This document shows, in pieces, positions 46,355 to 54,071 of a stretch of DNA of 64,000 bases. Source of the DNA: Leptospira limi (GTDB taxonomy: Bacteria; Spirochaetota; Leptospiria; Leptospirales; Leptospiraceae); contig NZ_JAMQPV010000001.1 in NCBI RefSeq assembly GCF_026151395.1, forward strand, positions 310,001 through 374,000, in the 5' to 3' direction. Made by a program: the position numbers and the translations under genes. Each line of letters opens with the position of its first letter. Position 1 is the first letter of the stretch. The notes under the pieces are model-generated. The model did no database searches. It was not told where the DNA came from and saw only the letters and a list, made by a program, of their open reading frames with translations.

Positions 46355-46473
46355 GGGAGCGAACGCGGACTCCGGAAAAGCCCGGGCCCACCGGGTCTCG
46401 CCAAACAAAAACAAACAAAGGCAATTTTTGTTTTGTATGATCCCATTCAATTTACATTCGAAAAAGGAAGGAA

Positions 46474-47544
46474 TTGAGTCTAAATCGTAATATGAAATCG
46501 ATCAATGCAGAAATGCCCGTTGTTGTCACTGGAGGTTCAGGATACATTGCTTCCTGGATCGTTAAATATTTGTTAGAAGATGGAAAGAAAGTTAAAACTA
46601 CTATTCGAAGTATAAAAGATACTTCAAAAATTCAACATTTATTGGACCTAAAAGAAAAGTTCAAAGACAATCTAACTTTGTTTGAAGCTGACTTAATGAT
46701 GGATGGTAGTTTTGATAAAGCCATAGAAGGTGCCGAGTTGGTCATCCATACTGCATCACCTTTTTTTGTGGCAGGTGTCAAAGATGCAAAAAAACAATTA
46801 ATTGATCCCGCGTTACAAGGGACAAGGAATGTTCTGGAATCATGTAATCGAATCCCATCAGTCAAACGAGTTGTTTTGACATCGAGTGTTGCCGCCATTC
46901 ATGGAGACAATATAGATTCTTTGTTAGTTCCTAACCAAACATTTACAGAAGATCATTGGAATACAACAAGTAGTTTGACTCACCAACCATATGCTTATTC
47001 CAAAACATTGGCTGAAAAAGAAGCATGGGAAATTCAAAAGAAACAATCACGTTGGGATTTAGTTGTCATCAATCCTTCCTTTGTGATGGGCCCATCAGTT
47101 TCCAAACGATTGGATGGAACTAGTGTTGAGTTTATGCGAAACATGTTAAAAGGGATTTTTCGTACGGGTGTTCCCGATACAAAAATGGGATTTGTGGATG
47201 TAAGAGATGTTGCAAAAGCTCATATCTTAGCAGGATTTAATCCCAATGCGAAAGGAAGGCATATCACTTCTGCCGAAGTTTTACCTATGTTAGGTTTTGC
47301 AAAAATCATTAAGGAAAATTTTGGAAACAAATATTCCGTTCCAACTGGTACACTTCGAAAAGCACTCGTTTATCTCATTGGTCCATTTTTTGGTTTATCC
47401 TGGGGTTATACAAAAAATAATATTGGGCAACCTTTAAACTTAAGTAATGAATACAGCAAATCGGATTTAGGACTCACCTATCGTTCGTTAAAGGAAACGA
47501 TCATTGACCATGTCAACCAAATGGAAAGTGCTGGATTGTTGTAA
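46474..47544 (+). CDS. NAD(P)-dependent short-chain reductase / dihydroflavonol-reductase-like epimerase
   Basis: This 356-residue extended-SDR protein starts with the Rossmann motif [17 protein letters not shown]. The catalytic Y-x3-K is in [13 protein letters not shown], with the upstream Ser in [10 protein letters not shown]. It resembles DFR/cinnamyl-type and methylglyoxal-reductase-like members that reduce ketones or aldehydes. Two starts are possible: TTG 46474 with a good AAGGAAGG site 4-11 bp upstream, or ATG 46492 without one. The former is used here but the ATG cannot be excluded. It lies 340 bp downstream of the divergent GGT start. Confidence 0.86.
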   Translation: MSLNRNMKSINAEMPVVVTGGSGYIASWIVKYLLEDGKKVKTTIRSIKDTSKIQHLLDLKEKFKDNLTLFEADLMMDGSFDKAIEGAELVIHTASPFFVAGVKDAKKQLIDPALQGTRNVLESCNRIPSVKRVVLTSSVAAIHGDNIDSLLVPNQTFTEDHWNTTSSLTHQPYAYSKTLAEKEAWEIQKKQSRWDLVVINPSFVMGPSVSKRLDGTSVEFMRNMLKGIFRTGVPDTKMGFVDVRDVAKAHILAGFNPNAKGRHITSAEVLPMLGFAKIIKENFGNKYSVPTGTLRKALVYLIGPFFGLSWGYTKNNIGQPLNLSNEYSKSDLGLTYRSLKETIIDHVNQMESAGLL

Positions 47545-47641
47545 CCTTTCAACGTAACATACTTGGAAGAGGATTGGTGAAACTGCGAAGTTTTCTTGAA
47601 AATTTTAGGTAAGTTTGAATTCCCAAGAGACAAGCGTTAGA

Positions 47642-47721
47642 TTTTATGGTAGGAGTTCGGGCAGGAAATTTCACCCACAAGCCCACCTCCACCACCCAAT
47701 TAGGGTGGGGGCCGGTACCGG
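47642..47721 (+). repeat. GC-rich palindromic intergenic repeat, copy 1
   Basis: The element begins TTTTATGGTAGG and contains the hairpin CCACCC-AATTA-GGGTGG (47692-47708) followed by GGGG and the palindrome CCGGTACCGG (47712-47721). A related segment with the same order and similar spacing occurs at 57412-57480. It directly abuts the start of the DUF4269 gene and is much richer in G+C than nearby spacers. Confidence 0.5.
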
Positions 47722-47737
47722 ACACATGAGACATAAT

Positions 47738-48331
47738 ATGCAATCGTTAGAAACCAATCCGTTTTTGTTACCTGACTACTTGCGGATGGGAAATCCCAGA
47801 CAACAGGAGTTGTGGGAGGATTTAGAGAAATGGAAAATTCTAAAAAACTTAATTGGTTTTAAACCTACACTTGCTGGAACAATCCCCATCGGAATTGATA
47901 CCAAGACCAGTGATGTTGATATTTTGGCGAAATTCAATGTTCCTTCTCATTTACAAAAAATCTGTTATGCAAAGTTTCGAAATTTGCCCAATTATTCCTT
48001 TTCCGAAAAAACAATCTCCCTTCGGGTAACATTAATTTGTCGATTCTCCACCCCTCAATTTAATTACGAAATATTTGCACAATCAATTGAACCAACCGAA
48101 CAATATGCATGGATTCATATGATGGTTGAAAATAGATTTTTAAATTTTGCAAACCAATCATTTCGCGAAAATATTCTTCACTTAAAAGAAAGTGGTAAAA
48201 AAACAGAACAAGCTTTTTGTGAATCTTTAGGATTGAGTGGAGATCCTTTCAAAACATTACTCCAATGGAATCTGAAATCGGATGATGATTACAAAGAATT
48301 ATTATCCAAACAAGGATATTTAAACTCTTAA
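47738..48331 (+). CDS. DUF4269 family protein (nucleotidyltransferase-like)
   Basis: The conserved region is LAGTIPIGIDTKTSDVDILAKF, in which G-T-I-P then D-V-D resembles the metal-binding D-x-D of small nucleotidyltransferases. The rest matches DUF4269 as I recall it. An ATG at 47738 (MQSLETNPF) gives 197 residues; an earlier ATG at 47726 is possible. Frames starting at 47615 would translate straight through the repeat element and are rejected. No good ribosome site is visible. The end overlaps the convergent AlkB gene by 4 bp. Confidence 0.75.
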   Translation: MQSLETNPFLLPDYLRMGNPRQQELWEDLEKWKILKNLIGFKPTLAGTIPIGIDTKTSDVDILAKFNVPSHLQKICYAKFRNLPNYSFSEKTISLRVTLICRFSTPQFNYEIFAQSIEPTEQYAWIHMMVENRFLNFANQSFRENILHLKESGKKTEQAFCESLGLSGDPFKTLLQWNLKSDDDYKELLSKQGYLNS

Positions 48332-48933
48332 ATATTCCCAAATTGGCGAAAGGTTAAATTGATCCTAGGCCGTTTGATTTTGAGAGTTTTTGGTAAAGAA
48401 TGAAGCCAATGGCGTTGGATTTCATCTTTCATTAGCAGTAAACTTCCTGGTTCCAATCTCAATTCCACAAGAGTATTTTTTTTCTTATGTTTGAATCTAA
48501 AAATACGTTCAATCCCCAAACTCACAGAAGCAATCGTTGAATTTTGTTTGAGAGAAGTTTCATCATCACTATGCCACGCCATTCCTTCTCTTCCATCATG
48601 GTATAAATTTAAGAGGCAAGAATTGAATGTTTCATTTGTTTTTGTTTCGACTCGTTCTTTTAAACTGAGAAGTTCTTTTGTCCAAGGGATGGCTGTTTTG
48701 GTTGTTCCCGAATACCGATACGAAAATCCATTTTCCGCATACCAAGCAACACTCCTTTTCGTGATGATGTGTTTGCCATATAGGATCGATTCATCTTGTT
48801 TCCACTCGATCGAATTTTGAAAGGTCTCAAAATAATTTTGGCTCGTTTCTGAATCTAAAAAATCTGGGATGTACAACAAAGTTCCGTCAAAAGGCAGAAG
48901 ATTGGTTGTTGGATTTTGTTGGAATAAATTCAT
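48328..48933 (-). CDS. AlkB-family 2-oxoglutarate-dependent dioxygenase
   Basis: This 201-residue protein has the Fe(II)/2-oxoglutarate site pattern: AWHSDDE (H-x-D), HWLHSLPKT (distal His) and KRPRINLTFR (Arg that binds 2-oxoglutarate, R-x5-R type). The SLGIERIFRFKHK strand and the SLLLMKD segment are typical AlkB. It reverses alkylation damage on nucleic-acid bases, or may act on tRNA. The N-terminus lacks extra domains. It converges on the DUF4269 gene. Confidence 0.92.
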   Translation of the reverse strand: MNLFQQNPTTNLLPFDGTLLYIPDFLDSETSQNYFETFQNSIEWKQDESILYGKHIITKRSVAWYAENGFSYRYSGTTKTAIPWTKELLSLKERVETKTNETFNSCLLNLYHDGREGMAWHSDDETSLKQNSTIASVSLGIERIFRFKHKKKNTLVELRLEPGSLLLMKDEIQRHWLHSLPKTLKIKRPRINLTFRQFGNI

Positions 48934-49074
48934 TTGCCTAAGGTTTTTTCAGAATATGGAAAATGAGTTTGAGATTGCCCTTGAACAACATACTAGAAAT
49001 CACTTAAATTTCATTCCTTTTTGTGGAAAATTTTAGTTGGATTCCCTTCGATCCATTAGAATCTATACGATAGT

Positions 49075-49311
49075 ATGACCCCTACGCGAACAATACAAGC
49101 TTTCATCGATGCCAAAAAAGAAAACACCATACCTTCCGAAGAGGTTTGGAACTCTTTAAAAGGATACCGCCAATGGAACGAACCGGAACTCATTGGGCTT
49201 AAGAATGCTTCTGGGTATTATCCTGATATTTACTTTGAAAGTGGAATGGATGAAACCATTTCCAAACTACTCGCAAAATTTAAAGAGAAAGTGGTTCCAC
49301 ACAAATTTTAA
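49075..49311 (+). CDS. Small acidic/basic hypothetical protein upstream of the SUFU-like gene
   Basis: This 78-residue protein has no signal or recognised domain. It is mainly predicted helix-turn-helix in rhythm (TIQAFIDAKKENTIPSEEVW) and ends in Lys-rich sequence. Its stop codon overlaps the next start by one base (TAATG), so both are translationally coupled. It may be a partner of the following protein, but I cannot name a function. Confidence 0.6.
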   Translation: MTPTRTIQAFIDAKKENTIPSEEVWNSLKGYRQWNEPELIGLKNASGYYPDIYFESGMDETISKLLAKFKEKVVPHKF

Positions 49312-50453
49312 TGAATCCCATCACCCCAAAAGTTTTATACCAAGAAGCAAATCCTTACGGTTCTTTTACTGCCTTCCTAGAAGATGATGGAAGAACCATT
49401 TATTTATACTTACAATCACATAACAATCCAGAGTGGCCGATGAAAACACTTTGGGTTCGTAACTTAATCGATGCACCTGATGCGAGAAAGGAAGAAGATT
49501 TTGATTTGGGACTTGCTCCAGTATTAACACAATCAGAAATCACCGATCCCAAAGCGCAGTCTACTTTATCGGAAGACCAAATCCATTTTATTTGGTCAGA
49601 AGAAGGTGATGCAGTTGCCTTATTTGTTGATGAGGAATTACAAGCGTTCCTTCCCTCTTGGTCTGGAATTAAAGGCATTCATGGTTATTCGAAGTTTGCG
49701 AAAGAAGAAGCACCCACAGCGTCTCCACTCGGTGATCCGAACAATGGTGTGATTGCAGAACGTGTAAAAGGGAATCGTAAATACTGGGAATCTGTTGCTG
49801 AGAAAGACCATTGGAAAAAAGCACAAAAACTAAGATTGGAGTTTTTGGAATCTAAACTTGGAAAACACGAGACCTATTGGTCTGCAGATGGCGGAAAGTA
49901 TCCATCACTTGGAATTGCTTCCTTTTTACCCAAAGAATTTCCAGGGATTAAAATTTTTTCAACGATTGGGATGAGTGTTCAAAACCAACCAAGTATTGAA
50001 CTCTATCACAAAGACTATGAAAACTTTTCACGTATAGAACTTGTATTTGCCATCCAACTCTTAAAAGATTCTCCAGATAAATCAGAAACATGGATCCAAC
50101 ATGTTTTAGGTGAGATGGTGAAGTTTCCTTGGAATACAGGCATTTGGTTTGGTCACTCGCATACGATTCAAAATCCACGCAAAGATCCTGATCAATTGTA
50201 TTTGGATTTCAATTGGTTTGTGTTTAGAAACATCACAGATGAACTCGACCAAGGTTCGAATGAATTGTTGCCAAAACTGAACGGACTCATCACTGAGAAT
50301 GGAAAACGTGCAAACTTTCTTTTTTTAACTCCAATATCAACTGAAGAACGAATTTGTTTTATGAGAGAAGGGTCACAAAAGTTTTGGGAGACTTGGAAAA
50401 AAGAAGGTTATACTTTTTTTCATGATTCCGAAAGGCGAATGTTAGAATTCTAG
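49311..50453 (+). CDS. SUFU-like (suppressor of fused) domain protein
   Basis: This 380-residue protein has an unassigned N-terminal half with repeated W and acidic residues. Its C-terminal half (from about 185) matches the bacterial SUFU pattern: PSLGIASFLPKEFPG, IFSTIGMSVQN, ELYHKDYENFSRIELVF and WIQHVLGEMVKFPWN. SUFU-like proteins in bacteria are frequently immunity proteins of polymorphic toxins. No toxin gene is seen next to it. It is coupled to the 78-residue gene upstream. Confidence 0.65.
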   Translation: MNPITPKVLYQEANPYGSFTAFLEDDGRTIYLYLQSHNNPEWPMKTLWVRNLIDAPDARKEEDFDLGLAPVLTQSEITDPKAQSTLSEDQIHFIWSEEGDAVALFVDEELQAFLPSWSGIKGIHGYSKFAKEEAPTASPLGDPNNGVIAERVKGNRKYWESVAEKDHWKKAQKLRLEFLESKLGKHETYWSADGGKYPSLGIASFLPKEFPGIKIFSTIGMSVQNQPSIELYHKDYENFSRIELVFAIQLLKDSPDKSETWIQHVLGEMVKFPWNTGIWFGHSHTIQNPRKDPDQLYLDFNWFVFRNITDELDQGSNELLPKLNGLITENGKRANFLFLTPISTEERICFMREGSQKFWETWKKEGYTFFHDSERRMLEF

Positions 50454-50513
50454 TTCTAATTTTTAAAAAAAATCCGAATCAAACTCTAAAATCTGTCCGT
50501 TACTCAATATGAT

Positions 50514-51095
50514 ATGGCAGAGACGTATACAAAGTATTTCAATTTAGAGTTTGAACCCTTTTCTTTAGAAAGAATCCTCGAAGAAAGACAAGATTCCGCA
50601 GGATTTTTCCTCTCTACCGTATTCCAGAAACGGTTTTCGGAAGAAGTGAATCTAAAACGCCACGAAGACCAAAAATTATGGATCCAATCAAAGAATCTTC
50701 GTTACGTAGTTTTAGATGGAATCCAAAAAATTTCAGATGAAAATGGCAGATTAGAACCAACCAACATCCTCTACTTACTTGTTTTTTTTGATTTTAGCTC
50801 CATCACTGAGTATGGATTCGAAGAAGTCTGCAATGTGCTCATCAAACGTTATGATTTGCCTTCTCTCATCCTTAAAATGCCAGACAATGACCATTTAGAA
50901 ATATGGGGAAAGGATCATTCGAGAAAAAGTTATAAGAATGTGATCCATCCTAACATTGAATCACTCATGAAAGCACTCTTTGATTCGATTAATAAGAAGG
51001 ATCATTTTCAATTCATTGGCATTGAAAGATCAAATTCAGAGAAAAAATCAGGTTTTTTAATGTCGAGAAGGGGTTTTACAAGGGCAATTGCGTAA
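50514..51095 (+). CDS. Hypothetical protein
   Basis: This 193-residue protein has no signal peptide or membrane helix. The middle (LRYVVLDGIQKISDENGRLEPTNILYLLVFFDFSS) alternates charged and hydrophobic positions as in a beta-alpha fold, and the tail is basic (SRRGFTRAIA). I do not recognise a family. It follows the SUFU-like gene by 60 bp on the same strand. Confidence 0.55.
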   Translation: MAETYTKYFNLEFEPFSLERILEERQDSAGFFLSTVFQKRFSEEVNLKRHEDQKLWIQSKNLRYVVLDGIQKISDENGRLEPTNILYLLVFFDFSSITEYGFEEVCNVLIKRYDLPSLILKMPDNDHLEIWGKDHSRKSYKNVIHPNIESLMKALFDSINKKDHFQFIGIERSNSEKKSGFLMSRRGFTRAIA

Positions 51096-51123
51096 ATTTT
51101 TCCCGTTGATACCCTTATAAATG

Positions 51124-51148
51124 AAAAAACCCGCAGGTTTTGCGGGTT
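51124..51148 (-). terminator. Intrinsic terminator of the Lys/Ala peptide gene
   Basis: On the minus strand the stem AACCCGCA-AAACC-TGCGGGTT is followed by a run of six T residues counting into the stem base. It lies 46 bp downstream of the small peptide stop and also just after the hypothetical gene on the other strand. Confidence 0.75.
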
Positions 51149-51194
51149 CACACAATCTTACTTCGATAGTTTCGAAGGAAGAATCGAATCTAAG

Positions 51195-51269
51195 TTATTT
51201 CTTAGATTTTTTCTTTGCAGCTTTTTTCTTAGCGGCTTTCTTTTTTGCGGCTTTCTTTTTAGCAACCAT
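51195..51269 (-). CDS. 24-residue Lys/Ala-repeat peptide (histone H1-tail-like)
   Basis: The translation is MVAKKKAAKKKAAKKK followed by AAKKKSKK, i.e. repeats of KKKAA. The ATG at 51269 has an AAGGA site 8-12 bp upstream, and an intrinsic terminator lies 46 bp after the stop, which argues for a real transcript. Lys/Ala tails of this type bind DNA and occur in bacterial histone-H1-like proteins, but a free peptide this short is unusual. The high A content could also reflect a low-complexity repeat. Confidence 0.65.
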   Translation of the reverse strand: MVAKKKAAKKKAAKKKAAKKKSKK

Positions 51270-51428
51270 TGTGATCGTCCTTATCTTTTGATTTCAAAAC
51301 ACGGCTGTCCTTGGCAAACAGAGAGTGAATTGATACGACATAATTAAATCATATCATTTTAAATGTAAAGAAATTTTATTTTTTGCATGAATTTTTATTC
51401 AAAATAAAAAAACAGGCTAATACTCATT

Positions 51429-52448
51429 CTACGGAACATTGATAATAATCTTACCAATTGTTTGACCTGATTGCATTGTACGGAGTGCATCATGCAAAGA
51501 ATCGAACGTAAACTCATGCCCAATCGTTTGTTTTGGTAAAGAATGCATCATTAAATCCGAAAAATGTTTTCGTAGATCATCAATTTCATTCCACAACCAT
51601 ATTAAATTGAATCCCATGACCGATTTATTGTCTGAAATCATTGATAATGGATCAATTTTTGGTCTTGTGAGGTATGAAGACACGATTGAAAACCAATTGA
51701 TGAATGATTTTGAAGGTGTGAAGTTTGCACTTCCATACGTTACAAGTCTTCCCATTGGTGCTAAAAGATCATAACTGTCCTGAAAATAACGACCACCTAA
51801 ACATTCTAAAACGATTTTTAATGGTGCTCCATCTAGAATTTTTTTCATTTCATCTTTAAAATGAGGAGATCGAACAAGAAATTTTTCATAACCAACCTCT
51901 TTTAGGATCGAAAACTTACGAGAATCACCTACAAGTCCAATCGCAATTGCTTTTTTTTTCTGAATGATATGACCTGCCATGATACCAACACCACCTGCAG
52001 CACTATGAACTAATACATGATCTCTTTCTTTTACTTGTGCGAGTGGAACAAGTGCATAGTATGCAGTGAGTGCTTGCACTGCAAATGATGCTCCATCTTG
52101 CATACTCCAATCCTTTGGAAGTGCAAAAATTGTTTTTTCTGAAATGTTGAGATGAGTTGTATATGCACCAAAGCGAGTCACACCAAAAACAAGGTCACCA
52201 ACCTCAAAATCCTTAACATTTGGGCCTATTTTGATGATTTTTCCTGAAAATTCTAATCCAGGAACAAAACTTTCTTTTGGAGTTGCTGAGTACAAACCAT
52301 AAACTGAAAAAACATCTGCAAAGTTTAGTCCAATCGCTTTCACTTCGATTGTGACTTCATCTCCTTCTGGAGGAGGTAAGAGTTCTTTTTTTCTTTGTAA
52401 GTTGCGGATGGATCCAGTTTTTTCGATGCGGTAGGCTTCTCTTTGCAT
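51429..52448 (-). CDS. Zinc-type/quinone oxidoreductase-like MDR dehydrogenase
   Basis: This 339-residue medium-chain dehydrogenase/reductase has the N-terminal GroES-like domain (VTIEVKAIGLNFADVFSVYG, VPGLEFSGKIIKIGPNV) and a NADPH Rossmann motif (VLVHSAAGGVGIMAGH). The lack of catalytic and structural zinc Cys clusters points to a quinone-reductase/enoyl-reductase subtype (QOR-like). The substrate is unknown. It is divergent from gcvT with a 77-bp spacer. Confidence 0.88.
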   Translation of the reverse strand: MQREAYRIEKTGSIRNLQRKKELLPPPEGDEVTIEVKAIGLNFADVFSVYGLYSATPKESFVPGLEFSGKIIKIGPNVKDFEVGDLVFGVTRFGAYTTHLNISEKTIFALPKDWSMQDGASFAVQALTAYYALVPLAQVKERDHVLVHSAAGGVGIMAGHIIQKKKAIAIGLVGDSRKFSILKEVGYEKFLVRSPHFKDEMKKILDGAPLKIVLECLGGRYFQDSYDLLAPMGRLVTYGSANFTPSKSFINWFSIVSSYLTRPKIDPLSMISDNKSVMGFNLIWLWNEIDDLRKHFSDLMMHSLPKQTIGHEFTFDSLHDALRTMQSGQTIGKIIINVP

Positions 52449-52475
52449 AATGAGTTAAAAAAAATTCAATTCCAG

Positions 52476-52501
52476 TACCATGAAACCATTTTTCTATGGT
52501 A
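52476..52501. promoter_or_regulatory. Inverted repeat in the gcvT/MDR divergent spacer
   Basis: TACCAT at 52476-52481 and ATGGTA at 52496-52501 are exact inverted arms separated by 14 bp, centred in the short spacer. The right arm overlaps a TATGGTATAA sequence that could serve as a -10 element for gcvT. It could be a regulator site shared by both divergent genes. The spacer is too short for a glycine riboswitch. Confidence 0.35.
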
Positions 52502-52525
52502 TAAGAGTCTACATAAGAGAATACC

Positions 52526-53638
52526 GTGGAACTAAAACAAACACCCTTACATTCAATTCACAAAGAAATGGGAGCCAAGATGGTTCCTTTTGGCGGATGG
52601 GACATGCCTGTTCAGTATACAGGAATCATCCAAGAACATCTAACAACTAGATCGAACGCAGGTCTCTTTGATGTGTCCCATATGGGTGAAATTTTTGTCA
52701 CCGGAGATGCCAAAGATGTTTTGGAATTTTTAGAATCGGTCACCTGTAATCTCATTTCTTCCATGAGAGATGGCCAAGTGCAATACAATGCAGTTGTGAA
52801 TGAGAATGGTGGGCTTGTTGATGATATCACTGTTTATAAATTCAATGATTCAAAATATATGATTTGTTCCAATGCATCCAATTATGAAGCCGTTACCAAA
52901 CATTTACTTAAATATGTAAAAGGGAACGTAACTGTAGTTGATGATAGTAAAAATTGGCACCAAATTGCATTACAAGGCCCAAAAGCAGATGAAATTTTTG
53001 CAAACTACTTAGGAAAAGATTTATCTTCCATCCTTTATTATCATTTTACAGAAATGAATTGGAAAGGAGAGACAATCATCGTGTCTCGCACCGGTTATAC
53101 GGGAGAAGATGGATTTGAAATCTATACATCTAACCAATTGGGTGTCACTCTTTGGAAAGAATTATTAGAATCAGGAAAAAACTTGGGACTTGTTCCCGTT
53201 GGTCTTGGTGCACGTGATACACTCCGTTTAGAAGCAAAGTATCCATTGTATGGACATGAATTGAACGCAGAATGGACTCCAGTAGAATCTGGAATCAATT
53301 TCATCGTAAAAGAAAAATCAAAACCTTACCTAGGGTATGAACGTATCATCGCAGATAAAAAAAATGGTCCAAAAGCAAAAGTTGTGGGGATCCGATTGAT
53401 GGAACCAGGCGTTTTACGCGAAAATTTTCCCATTTTTTCCGGAGACGGGAAAGAAATTGGCAAATCAACCTCAGGAACCCACTCCCCAAGCCGGAAGGAA
53501 TCCCTAGGACTTGCCTATCTTCAGACCGAATTCACAAAAAACCAAACGGAAGTATTTGTGGAGATTCGTGGGCAGAAGAAATTGGCTAAAGTAGAGACTG
53601 GTGCCTTCATCCAAGGCAGTGTCCGAAACAATCGCTAA
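52526..53638 (+). CDS. gcvT: Glycine cleavage system T protein (aminomethyltransferase)
   Basis: This 370-residue protein transfers the aminomethyl carbon from lipoyl-H protein to tetrahydrofolate and releases ammonia. Motifs are the [13 protein letters not shown] start, [25 protein letters not shown] and the C-terminal barrel [15 protein letters not shown]. Translation begins at GTG 52526. It is the first gene of a gcvT-gcvH-gcvP run; the L protein is not encoded here, as usual. Confidence 0.96.
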   Translation: MELKQTPLHSIHKEMGAKMVPFGGWDMPVQYTGIIQEHLTTRSNAGLFDVSHMGEIFVTGDAKDVLEFLESVTCNLISSMRDGQVQYNAVVNENGGLVDDITVYKFNDSKYMICSNASNYEAVTKHLLKYVKGNVTVVDDSKNWHQIALQGPKADEIFANYLGKDLSSILYYHFTEMNWKGETIIVSRTGYTGEDGFEIYTSNQLGVTLWKELLESGKNLGLVPVGLGARDTLRLEAKYPLYGHELNAEWTPVESGINFIVKEKSKPYLGYERIIADKKNGPKAKVVGIRLMEPGVLRENFPIFSGDGKEIGKSTSGTHSPSRKESLGLAYLQTEFTKNQTEVFVEIRGQKKLAKVETGAFIQGSVRNNR

Positions 53639-53662
53639 ACCAAAGATGTAAGGAAAAAAACC

Positions 53663-54055
53663 ATGGCAGACACACAAGCAAAAGACGGTTATTATTATAC
53701 TGAAAAACATGAATGGGTAAAAGTAGAGGGAGATGTGGCTCTTGTTGGAATCACTGACTTCGCACAAAACGCATTAGGTGACATTGTTTTCATCGACCTT
53801 CCAAAACCTGGAAAACAAATCAAAGCAAAAGATAGTTTAGGAACGATTGAGTCTGTAAAAGCAGCAGAAGATTTATATTCCCCTATCTCGGGAGAGGTAG
53901 TGGAAACCAATGCGTCTCTTGGTTCCAATCCACAATCTGTGAATGCTGAACCTTTTGATACTTGGATGGTAAAATTAAAAAACATCCAAACATCAGAGCT
54001 AGGAGGCCTACTCTCCGCTGCTCAATACAAAGAATACGTTTCCAAACTGGATTAA
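53663..54055 (+). CDS. gcvH: Glycine cleavage system H protein
   Basis: This 130-residue lipoyl carrier has Lys66 in [12 protein letters not shown] as the lipoylation site, in the conserved GTIESVKA hairpin. It shuttles the aminomethyl and dihydrolipoyl intermediates between P, T and L proteins. The gene is 24 bp after gcvT and 16 bp before gcvP, with an AAGGA-type site upstream. Confidence 0.97.
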   Translation: MADTQAKDGYYYTEKHEWVKVEGDVALVGITDFAQNALGDIVFIDLPKPGKQIKAKDSLGTIESVKAAEDLYSPISGEVVETNASLGSNPQSVNAEPFDTWMVKLKNIQTSELGGLLSAAQYKEYVSKLD

Positions 54056-54071
54056 TAGGAGTTATTTTCAA

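Larger units (their letters stand above)
46134..46473. other. Structured, GC-rich intergenic region (340 bp)
   Basis: No gene is convincing here. The central 46202-46410 part is GC-rich and strongly folded, unlike the AT-rich flanks. It comprises the imperfect double stem described at 46202-46270, a long perfect hairpin at 46322-46354 and a short CCCGG-GCCCA-CCGGG hairpin near 46381-46395. Together these look like a dispersed repeat or a fossil mobile element. Confidence 0.45.

Noticed and set aside
47615..47725. A 5' extension of the DUF4269 gene through the GC-rich element
   Set aside because: The translated extension (rich in His, Gly and Arg) is read-through of the repeat and is not part of the DUF4269 family.
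52449..52525. A glycine riboswitch upstream of gcvT
   Set aside because: The spacer is 77 bp, has to hold two divergent promoters, and shows no glycine-aptamer fold.
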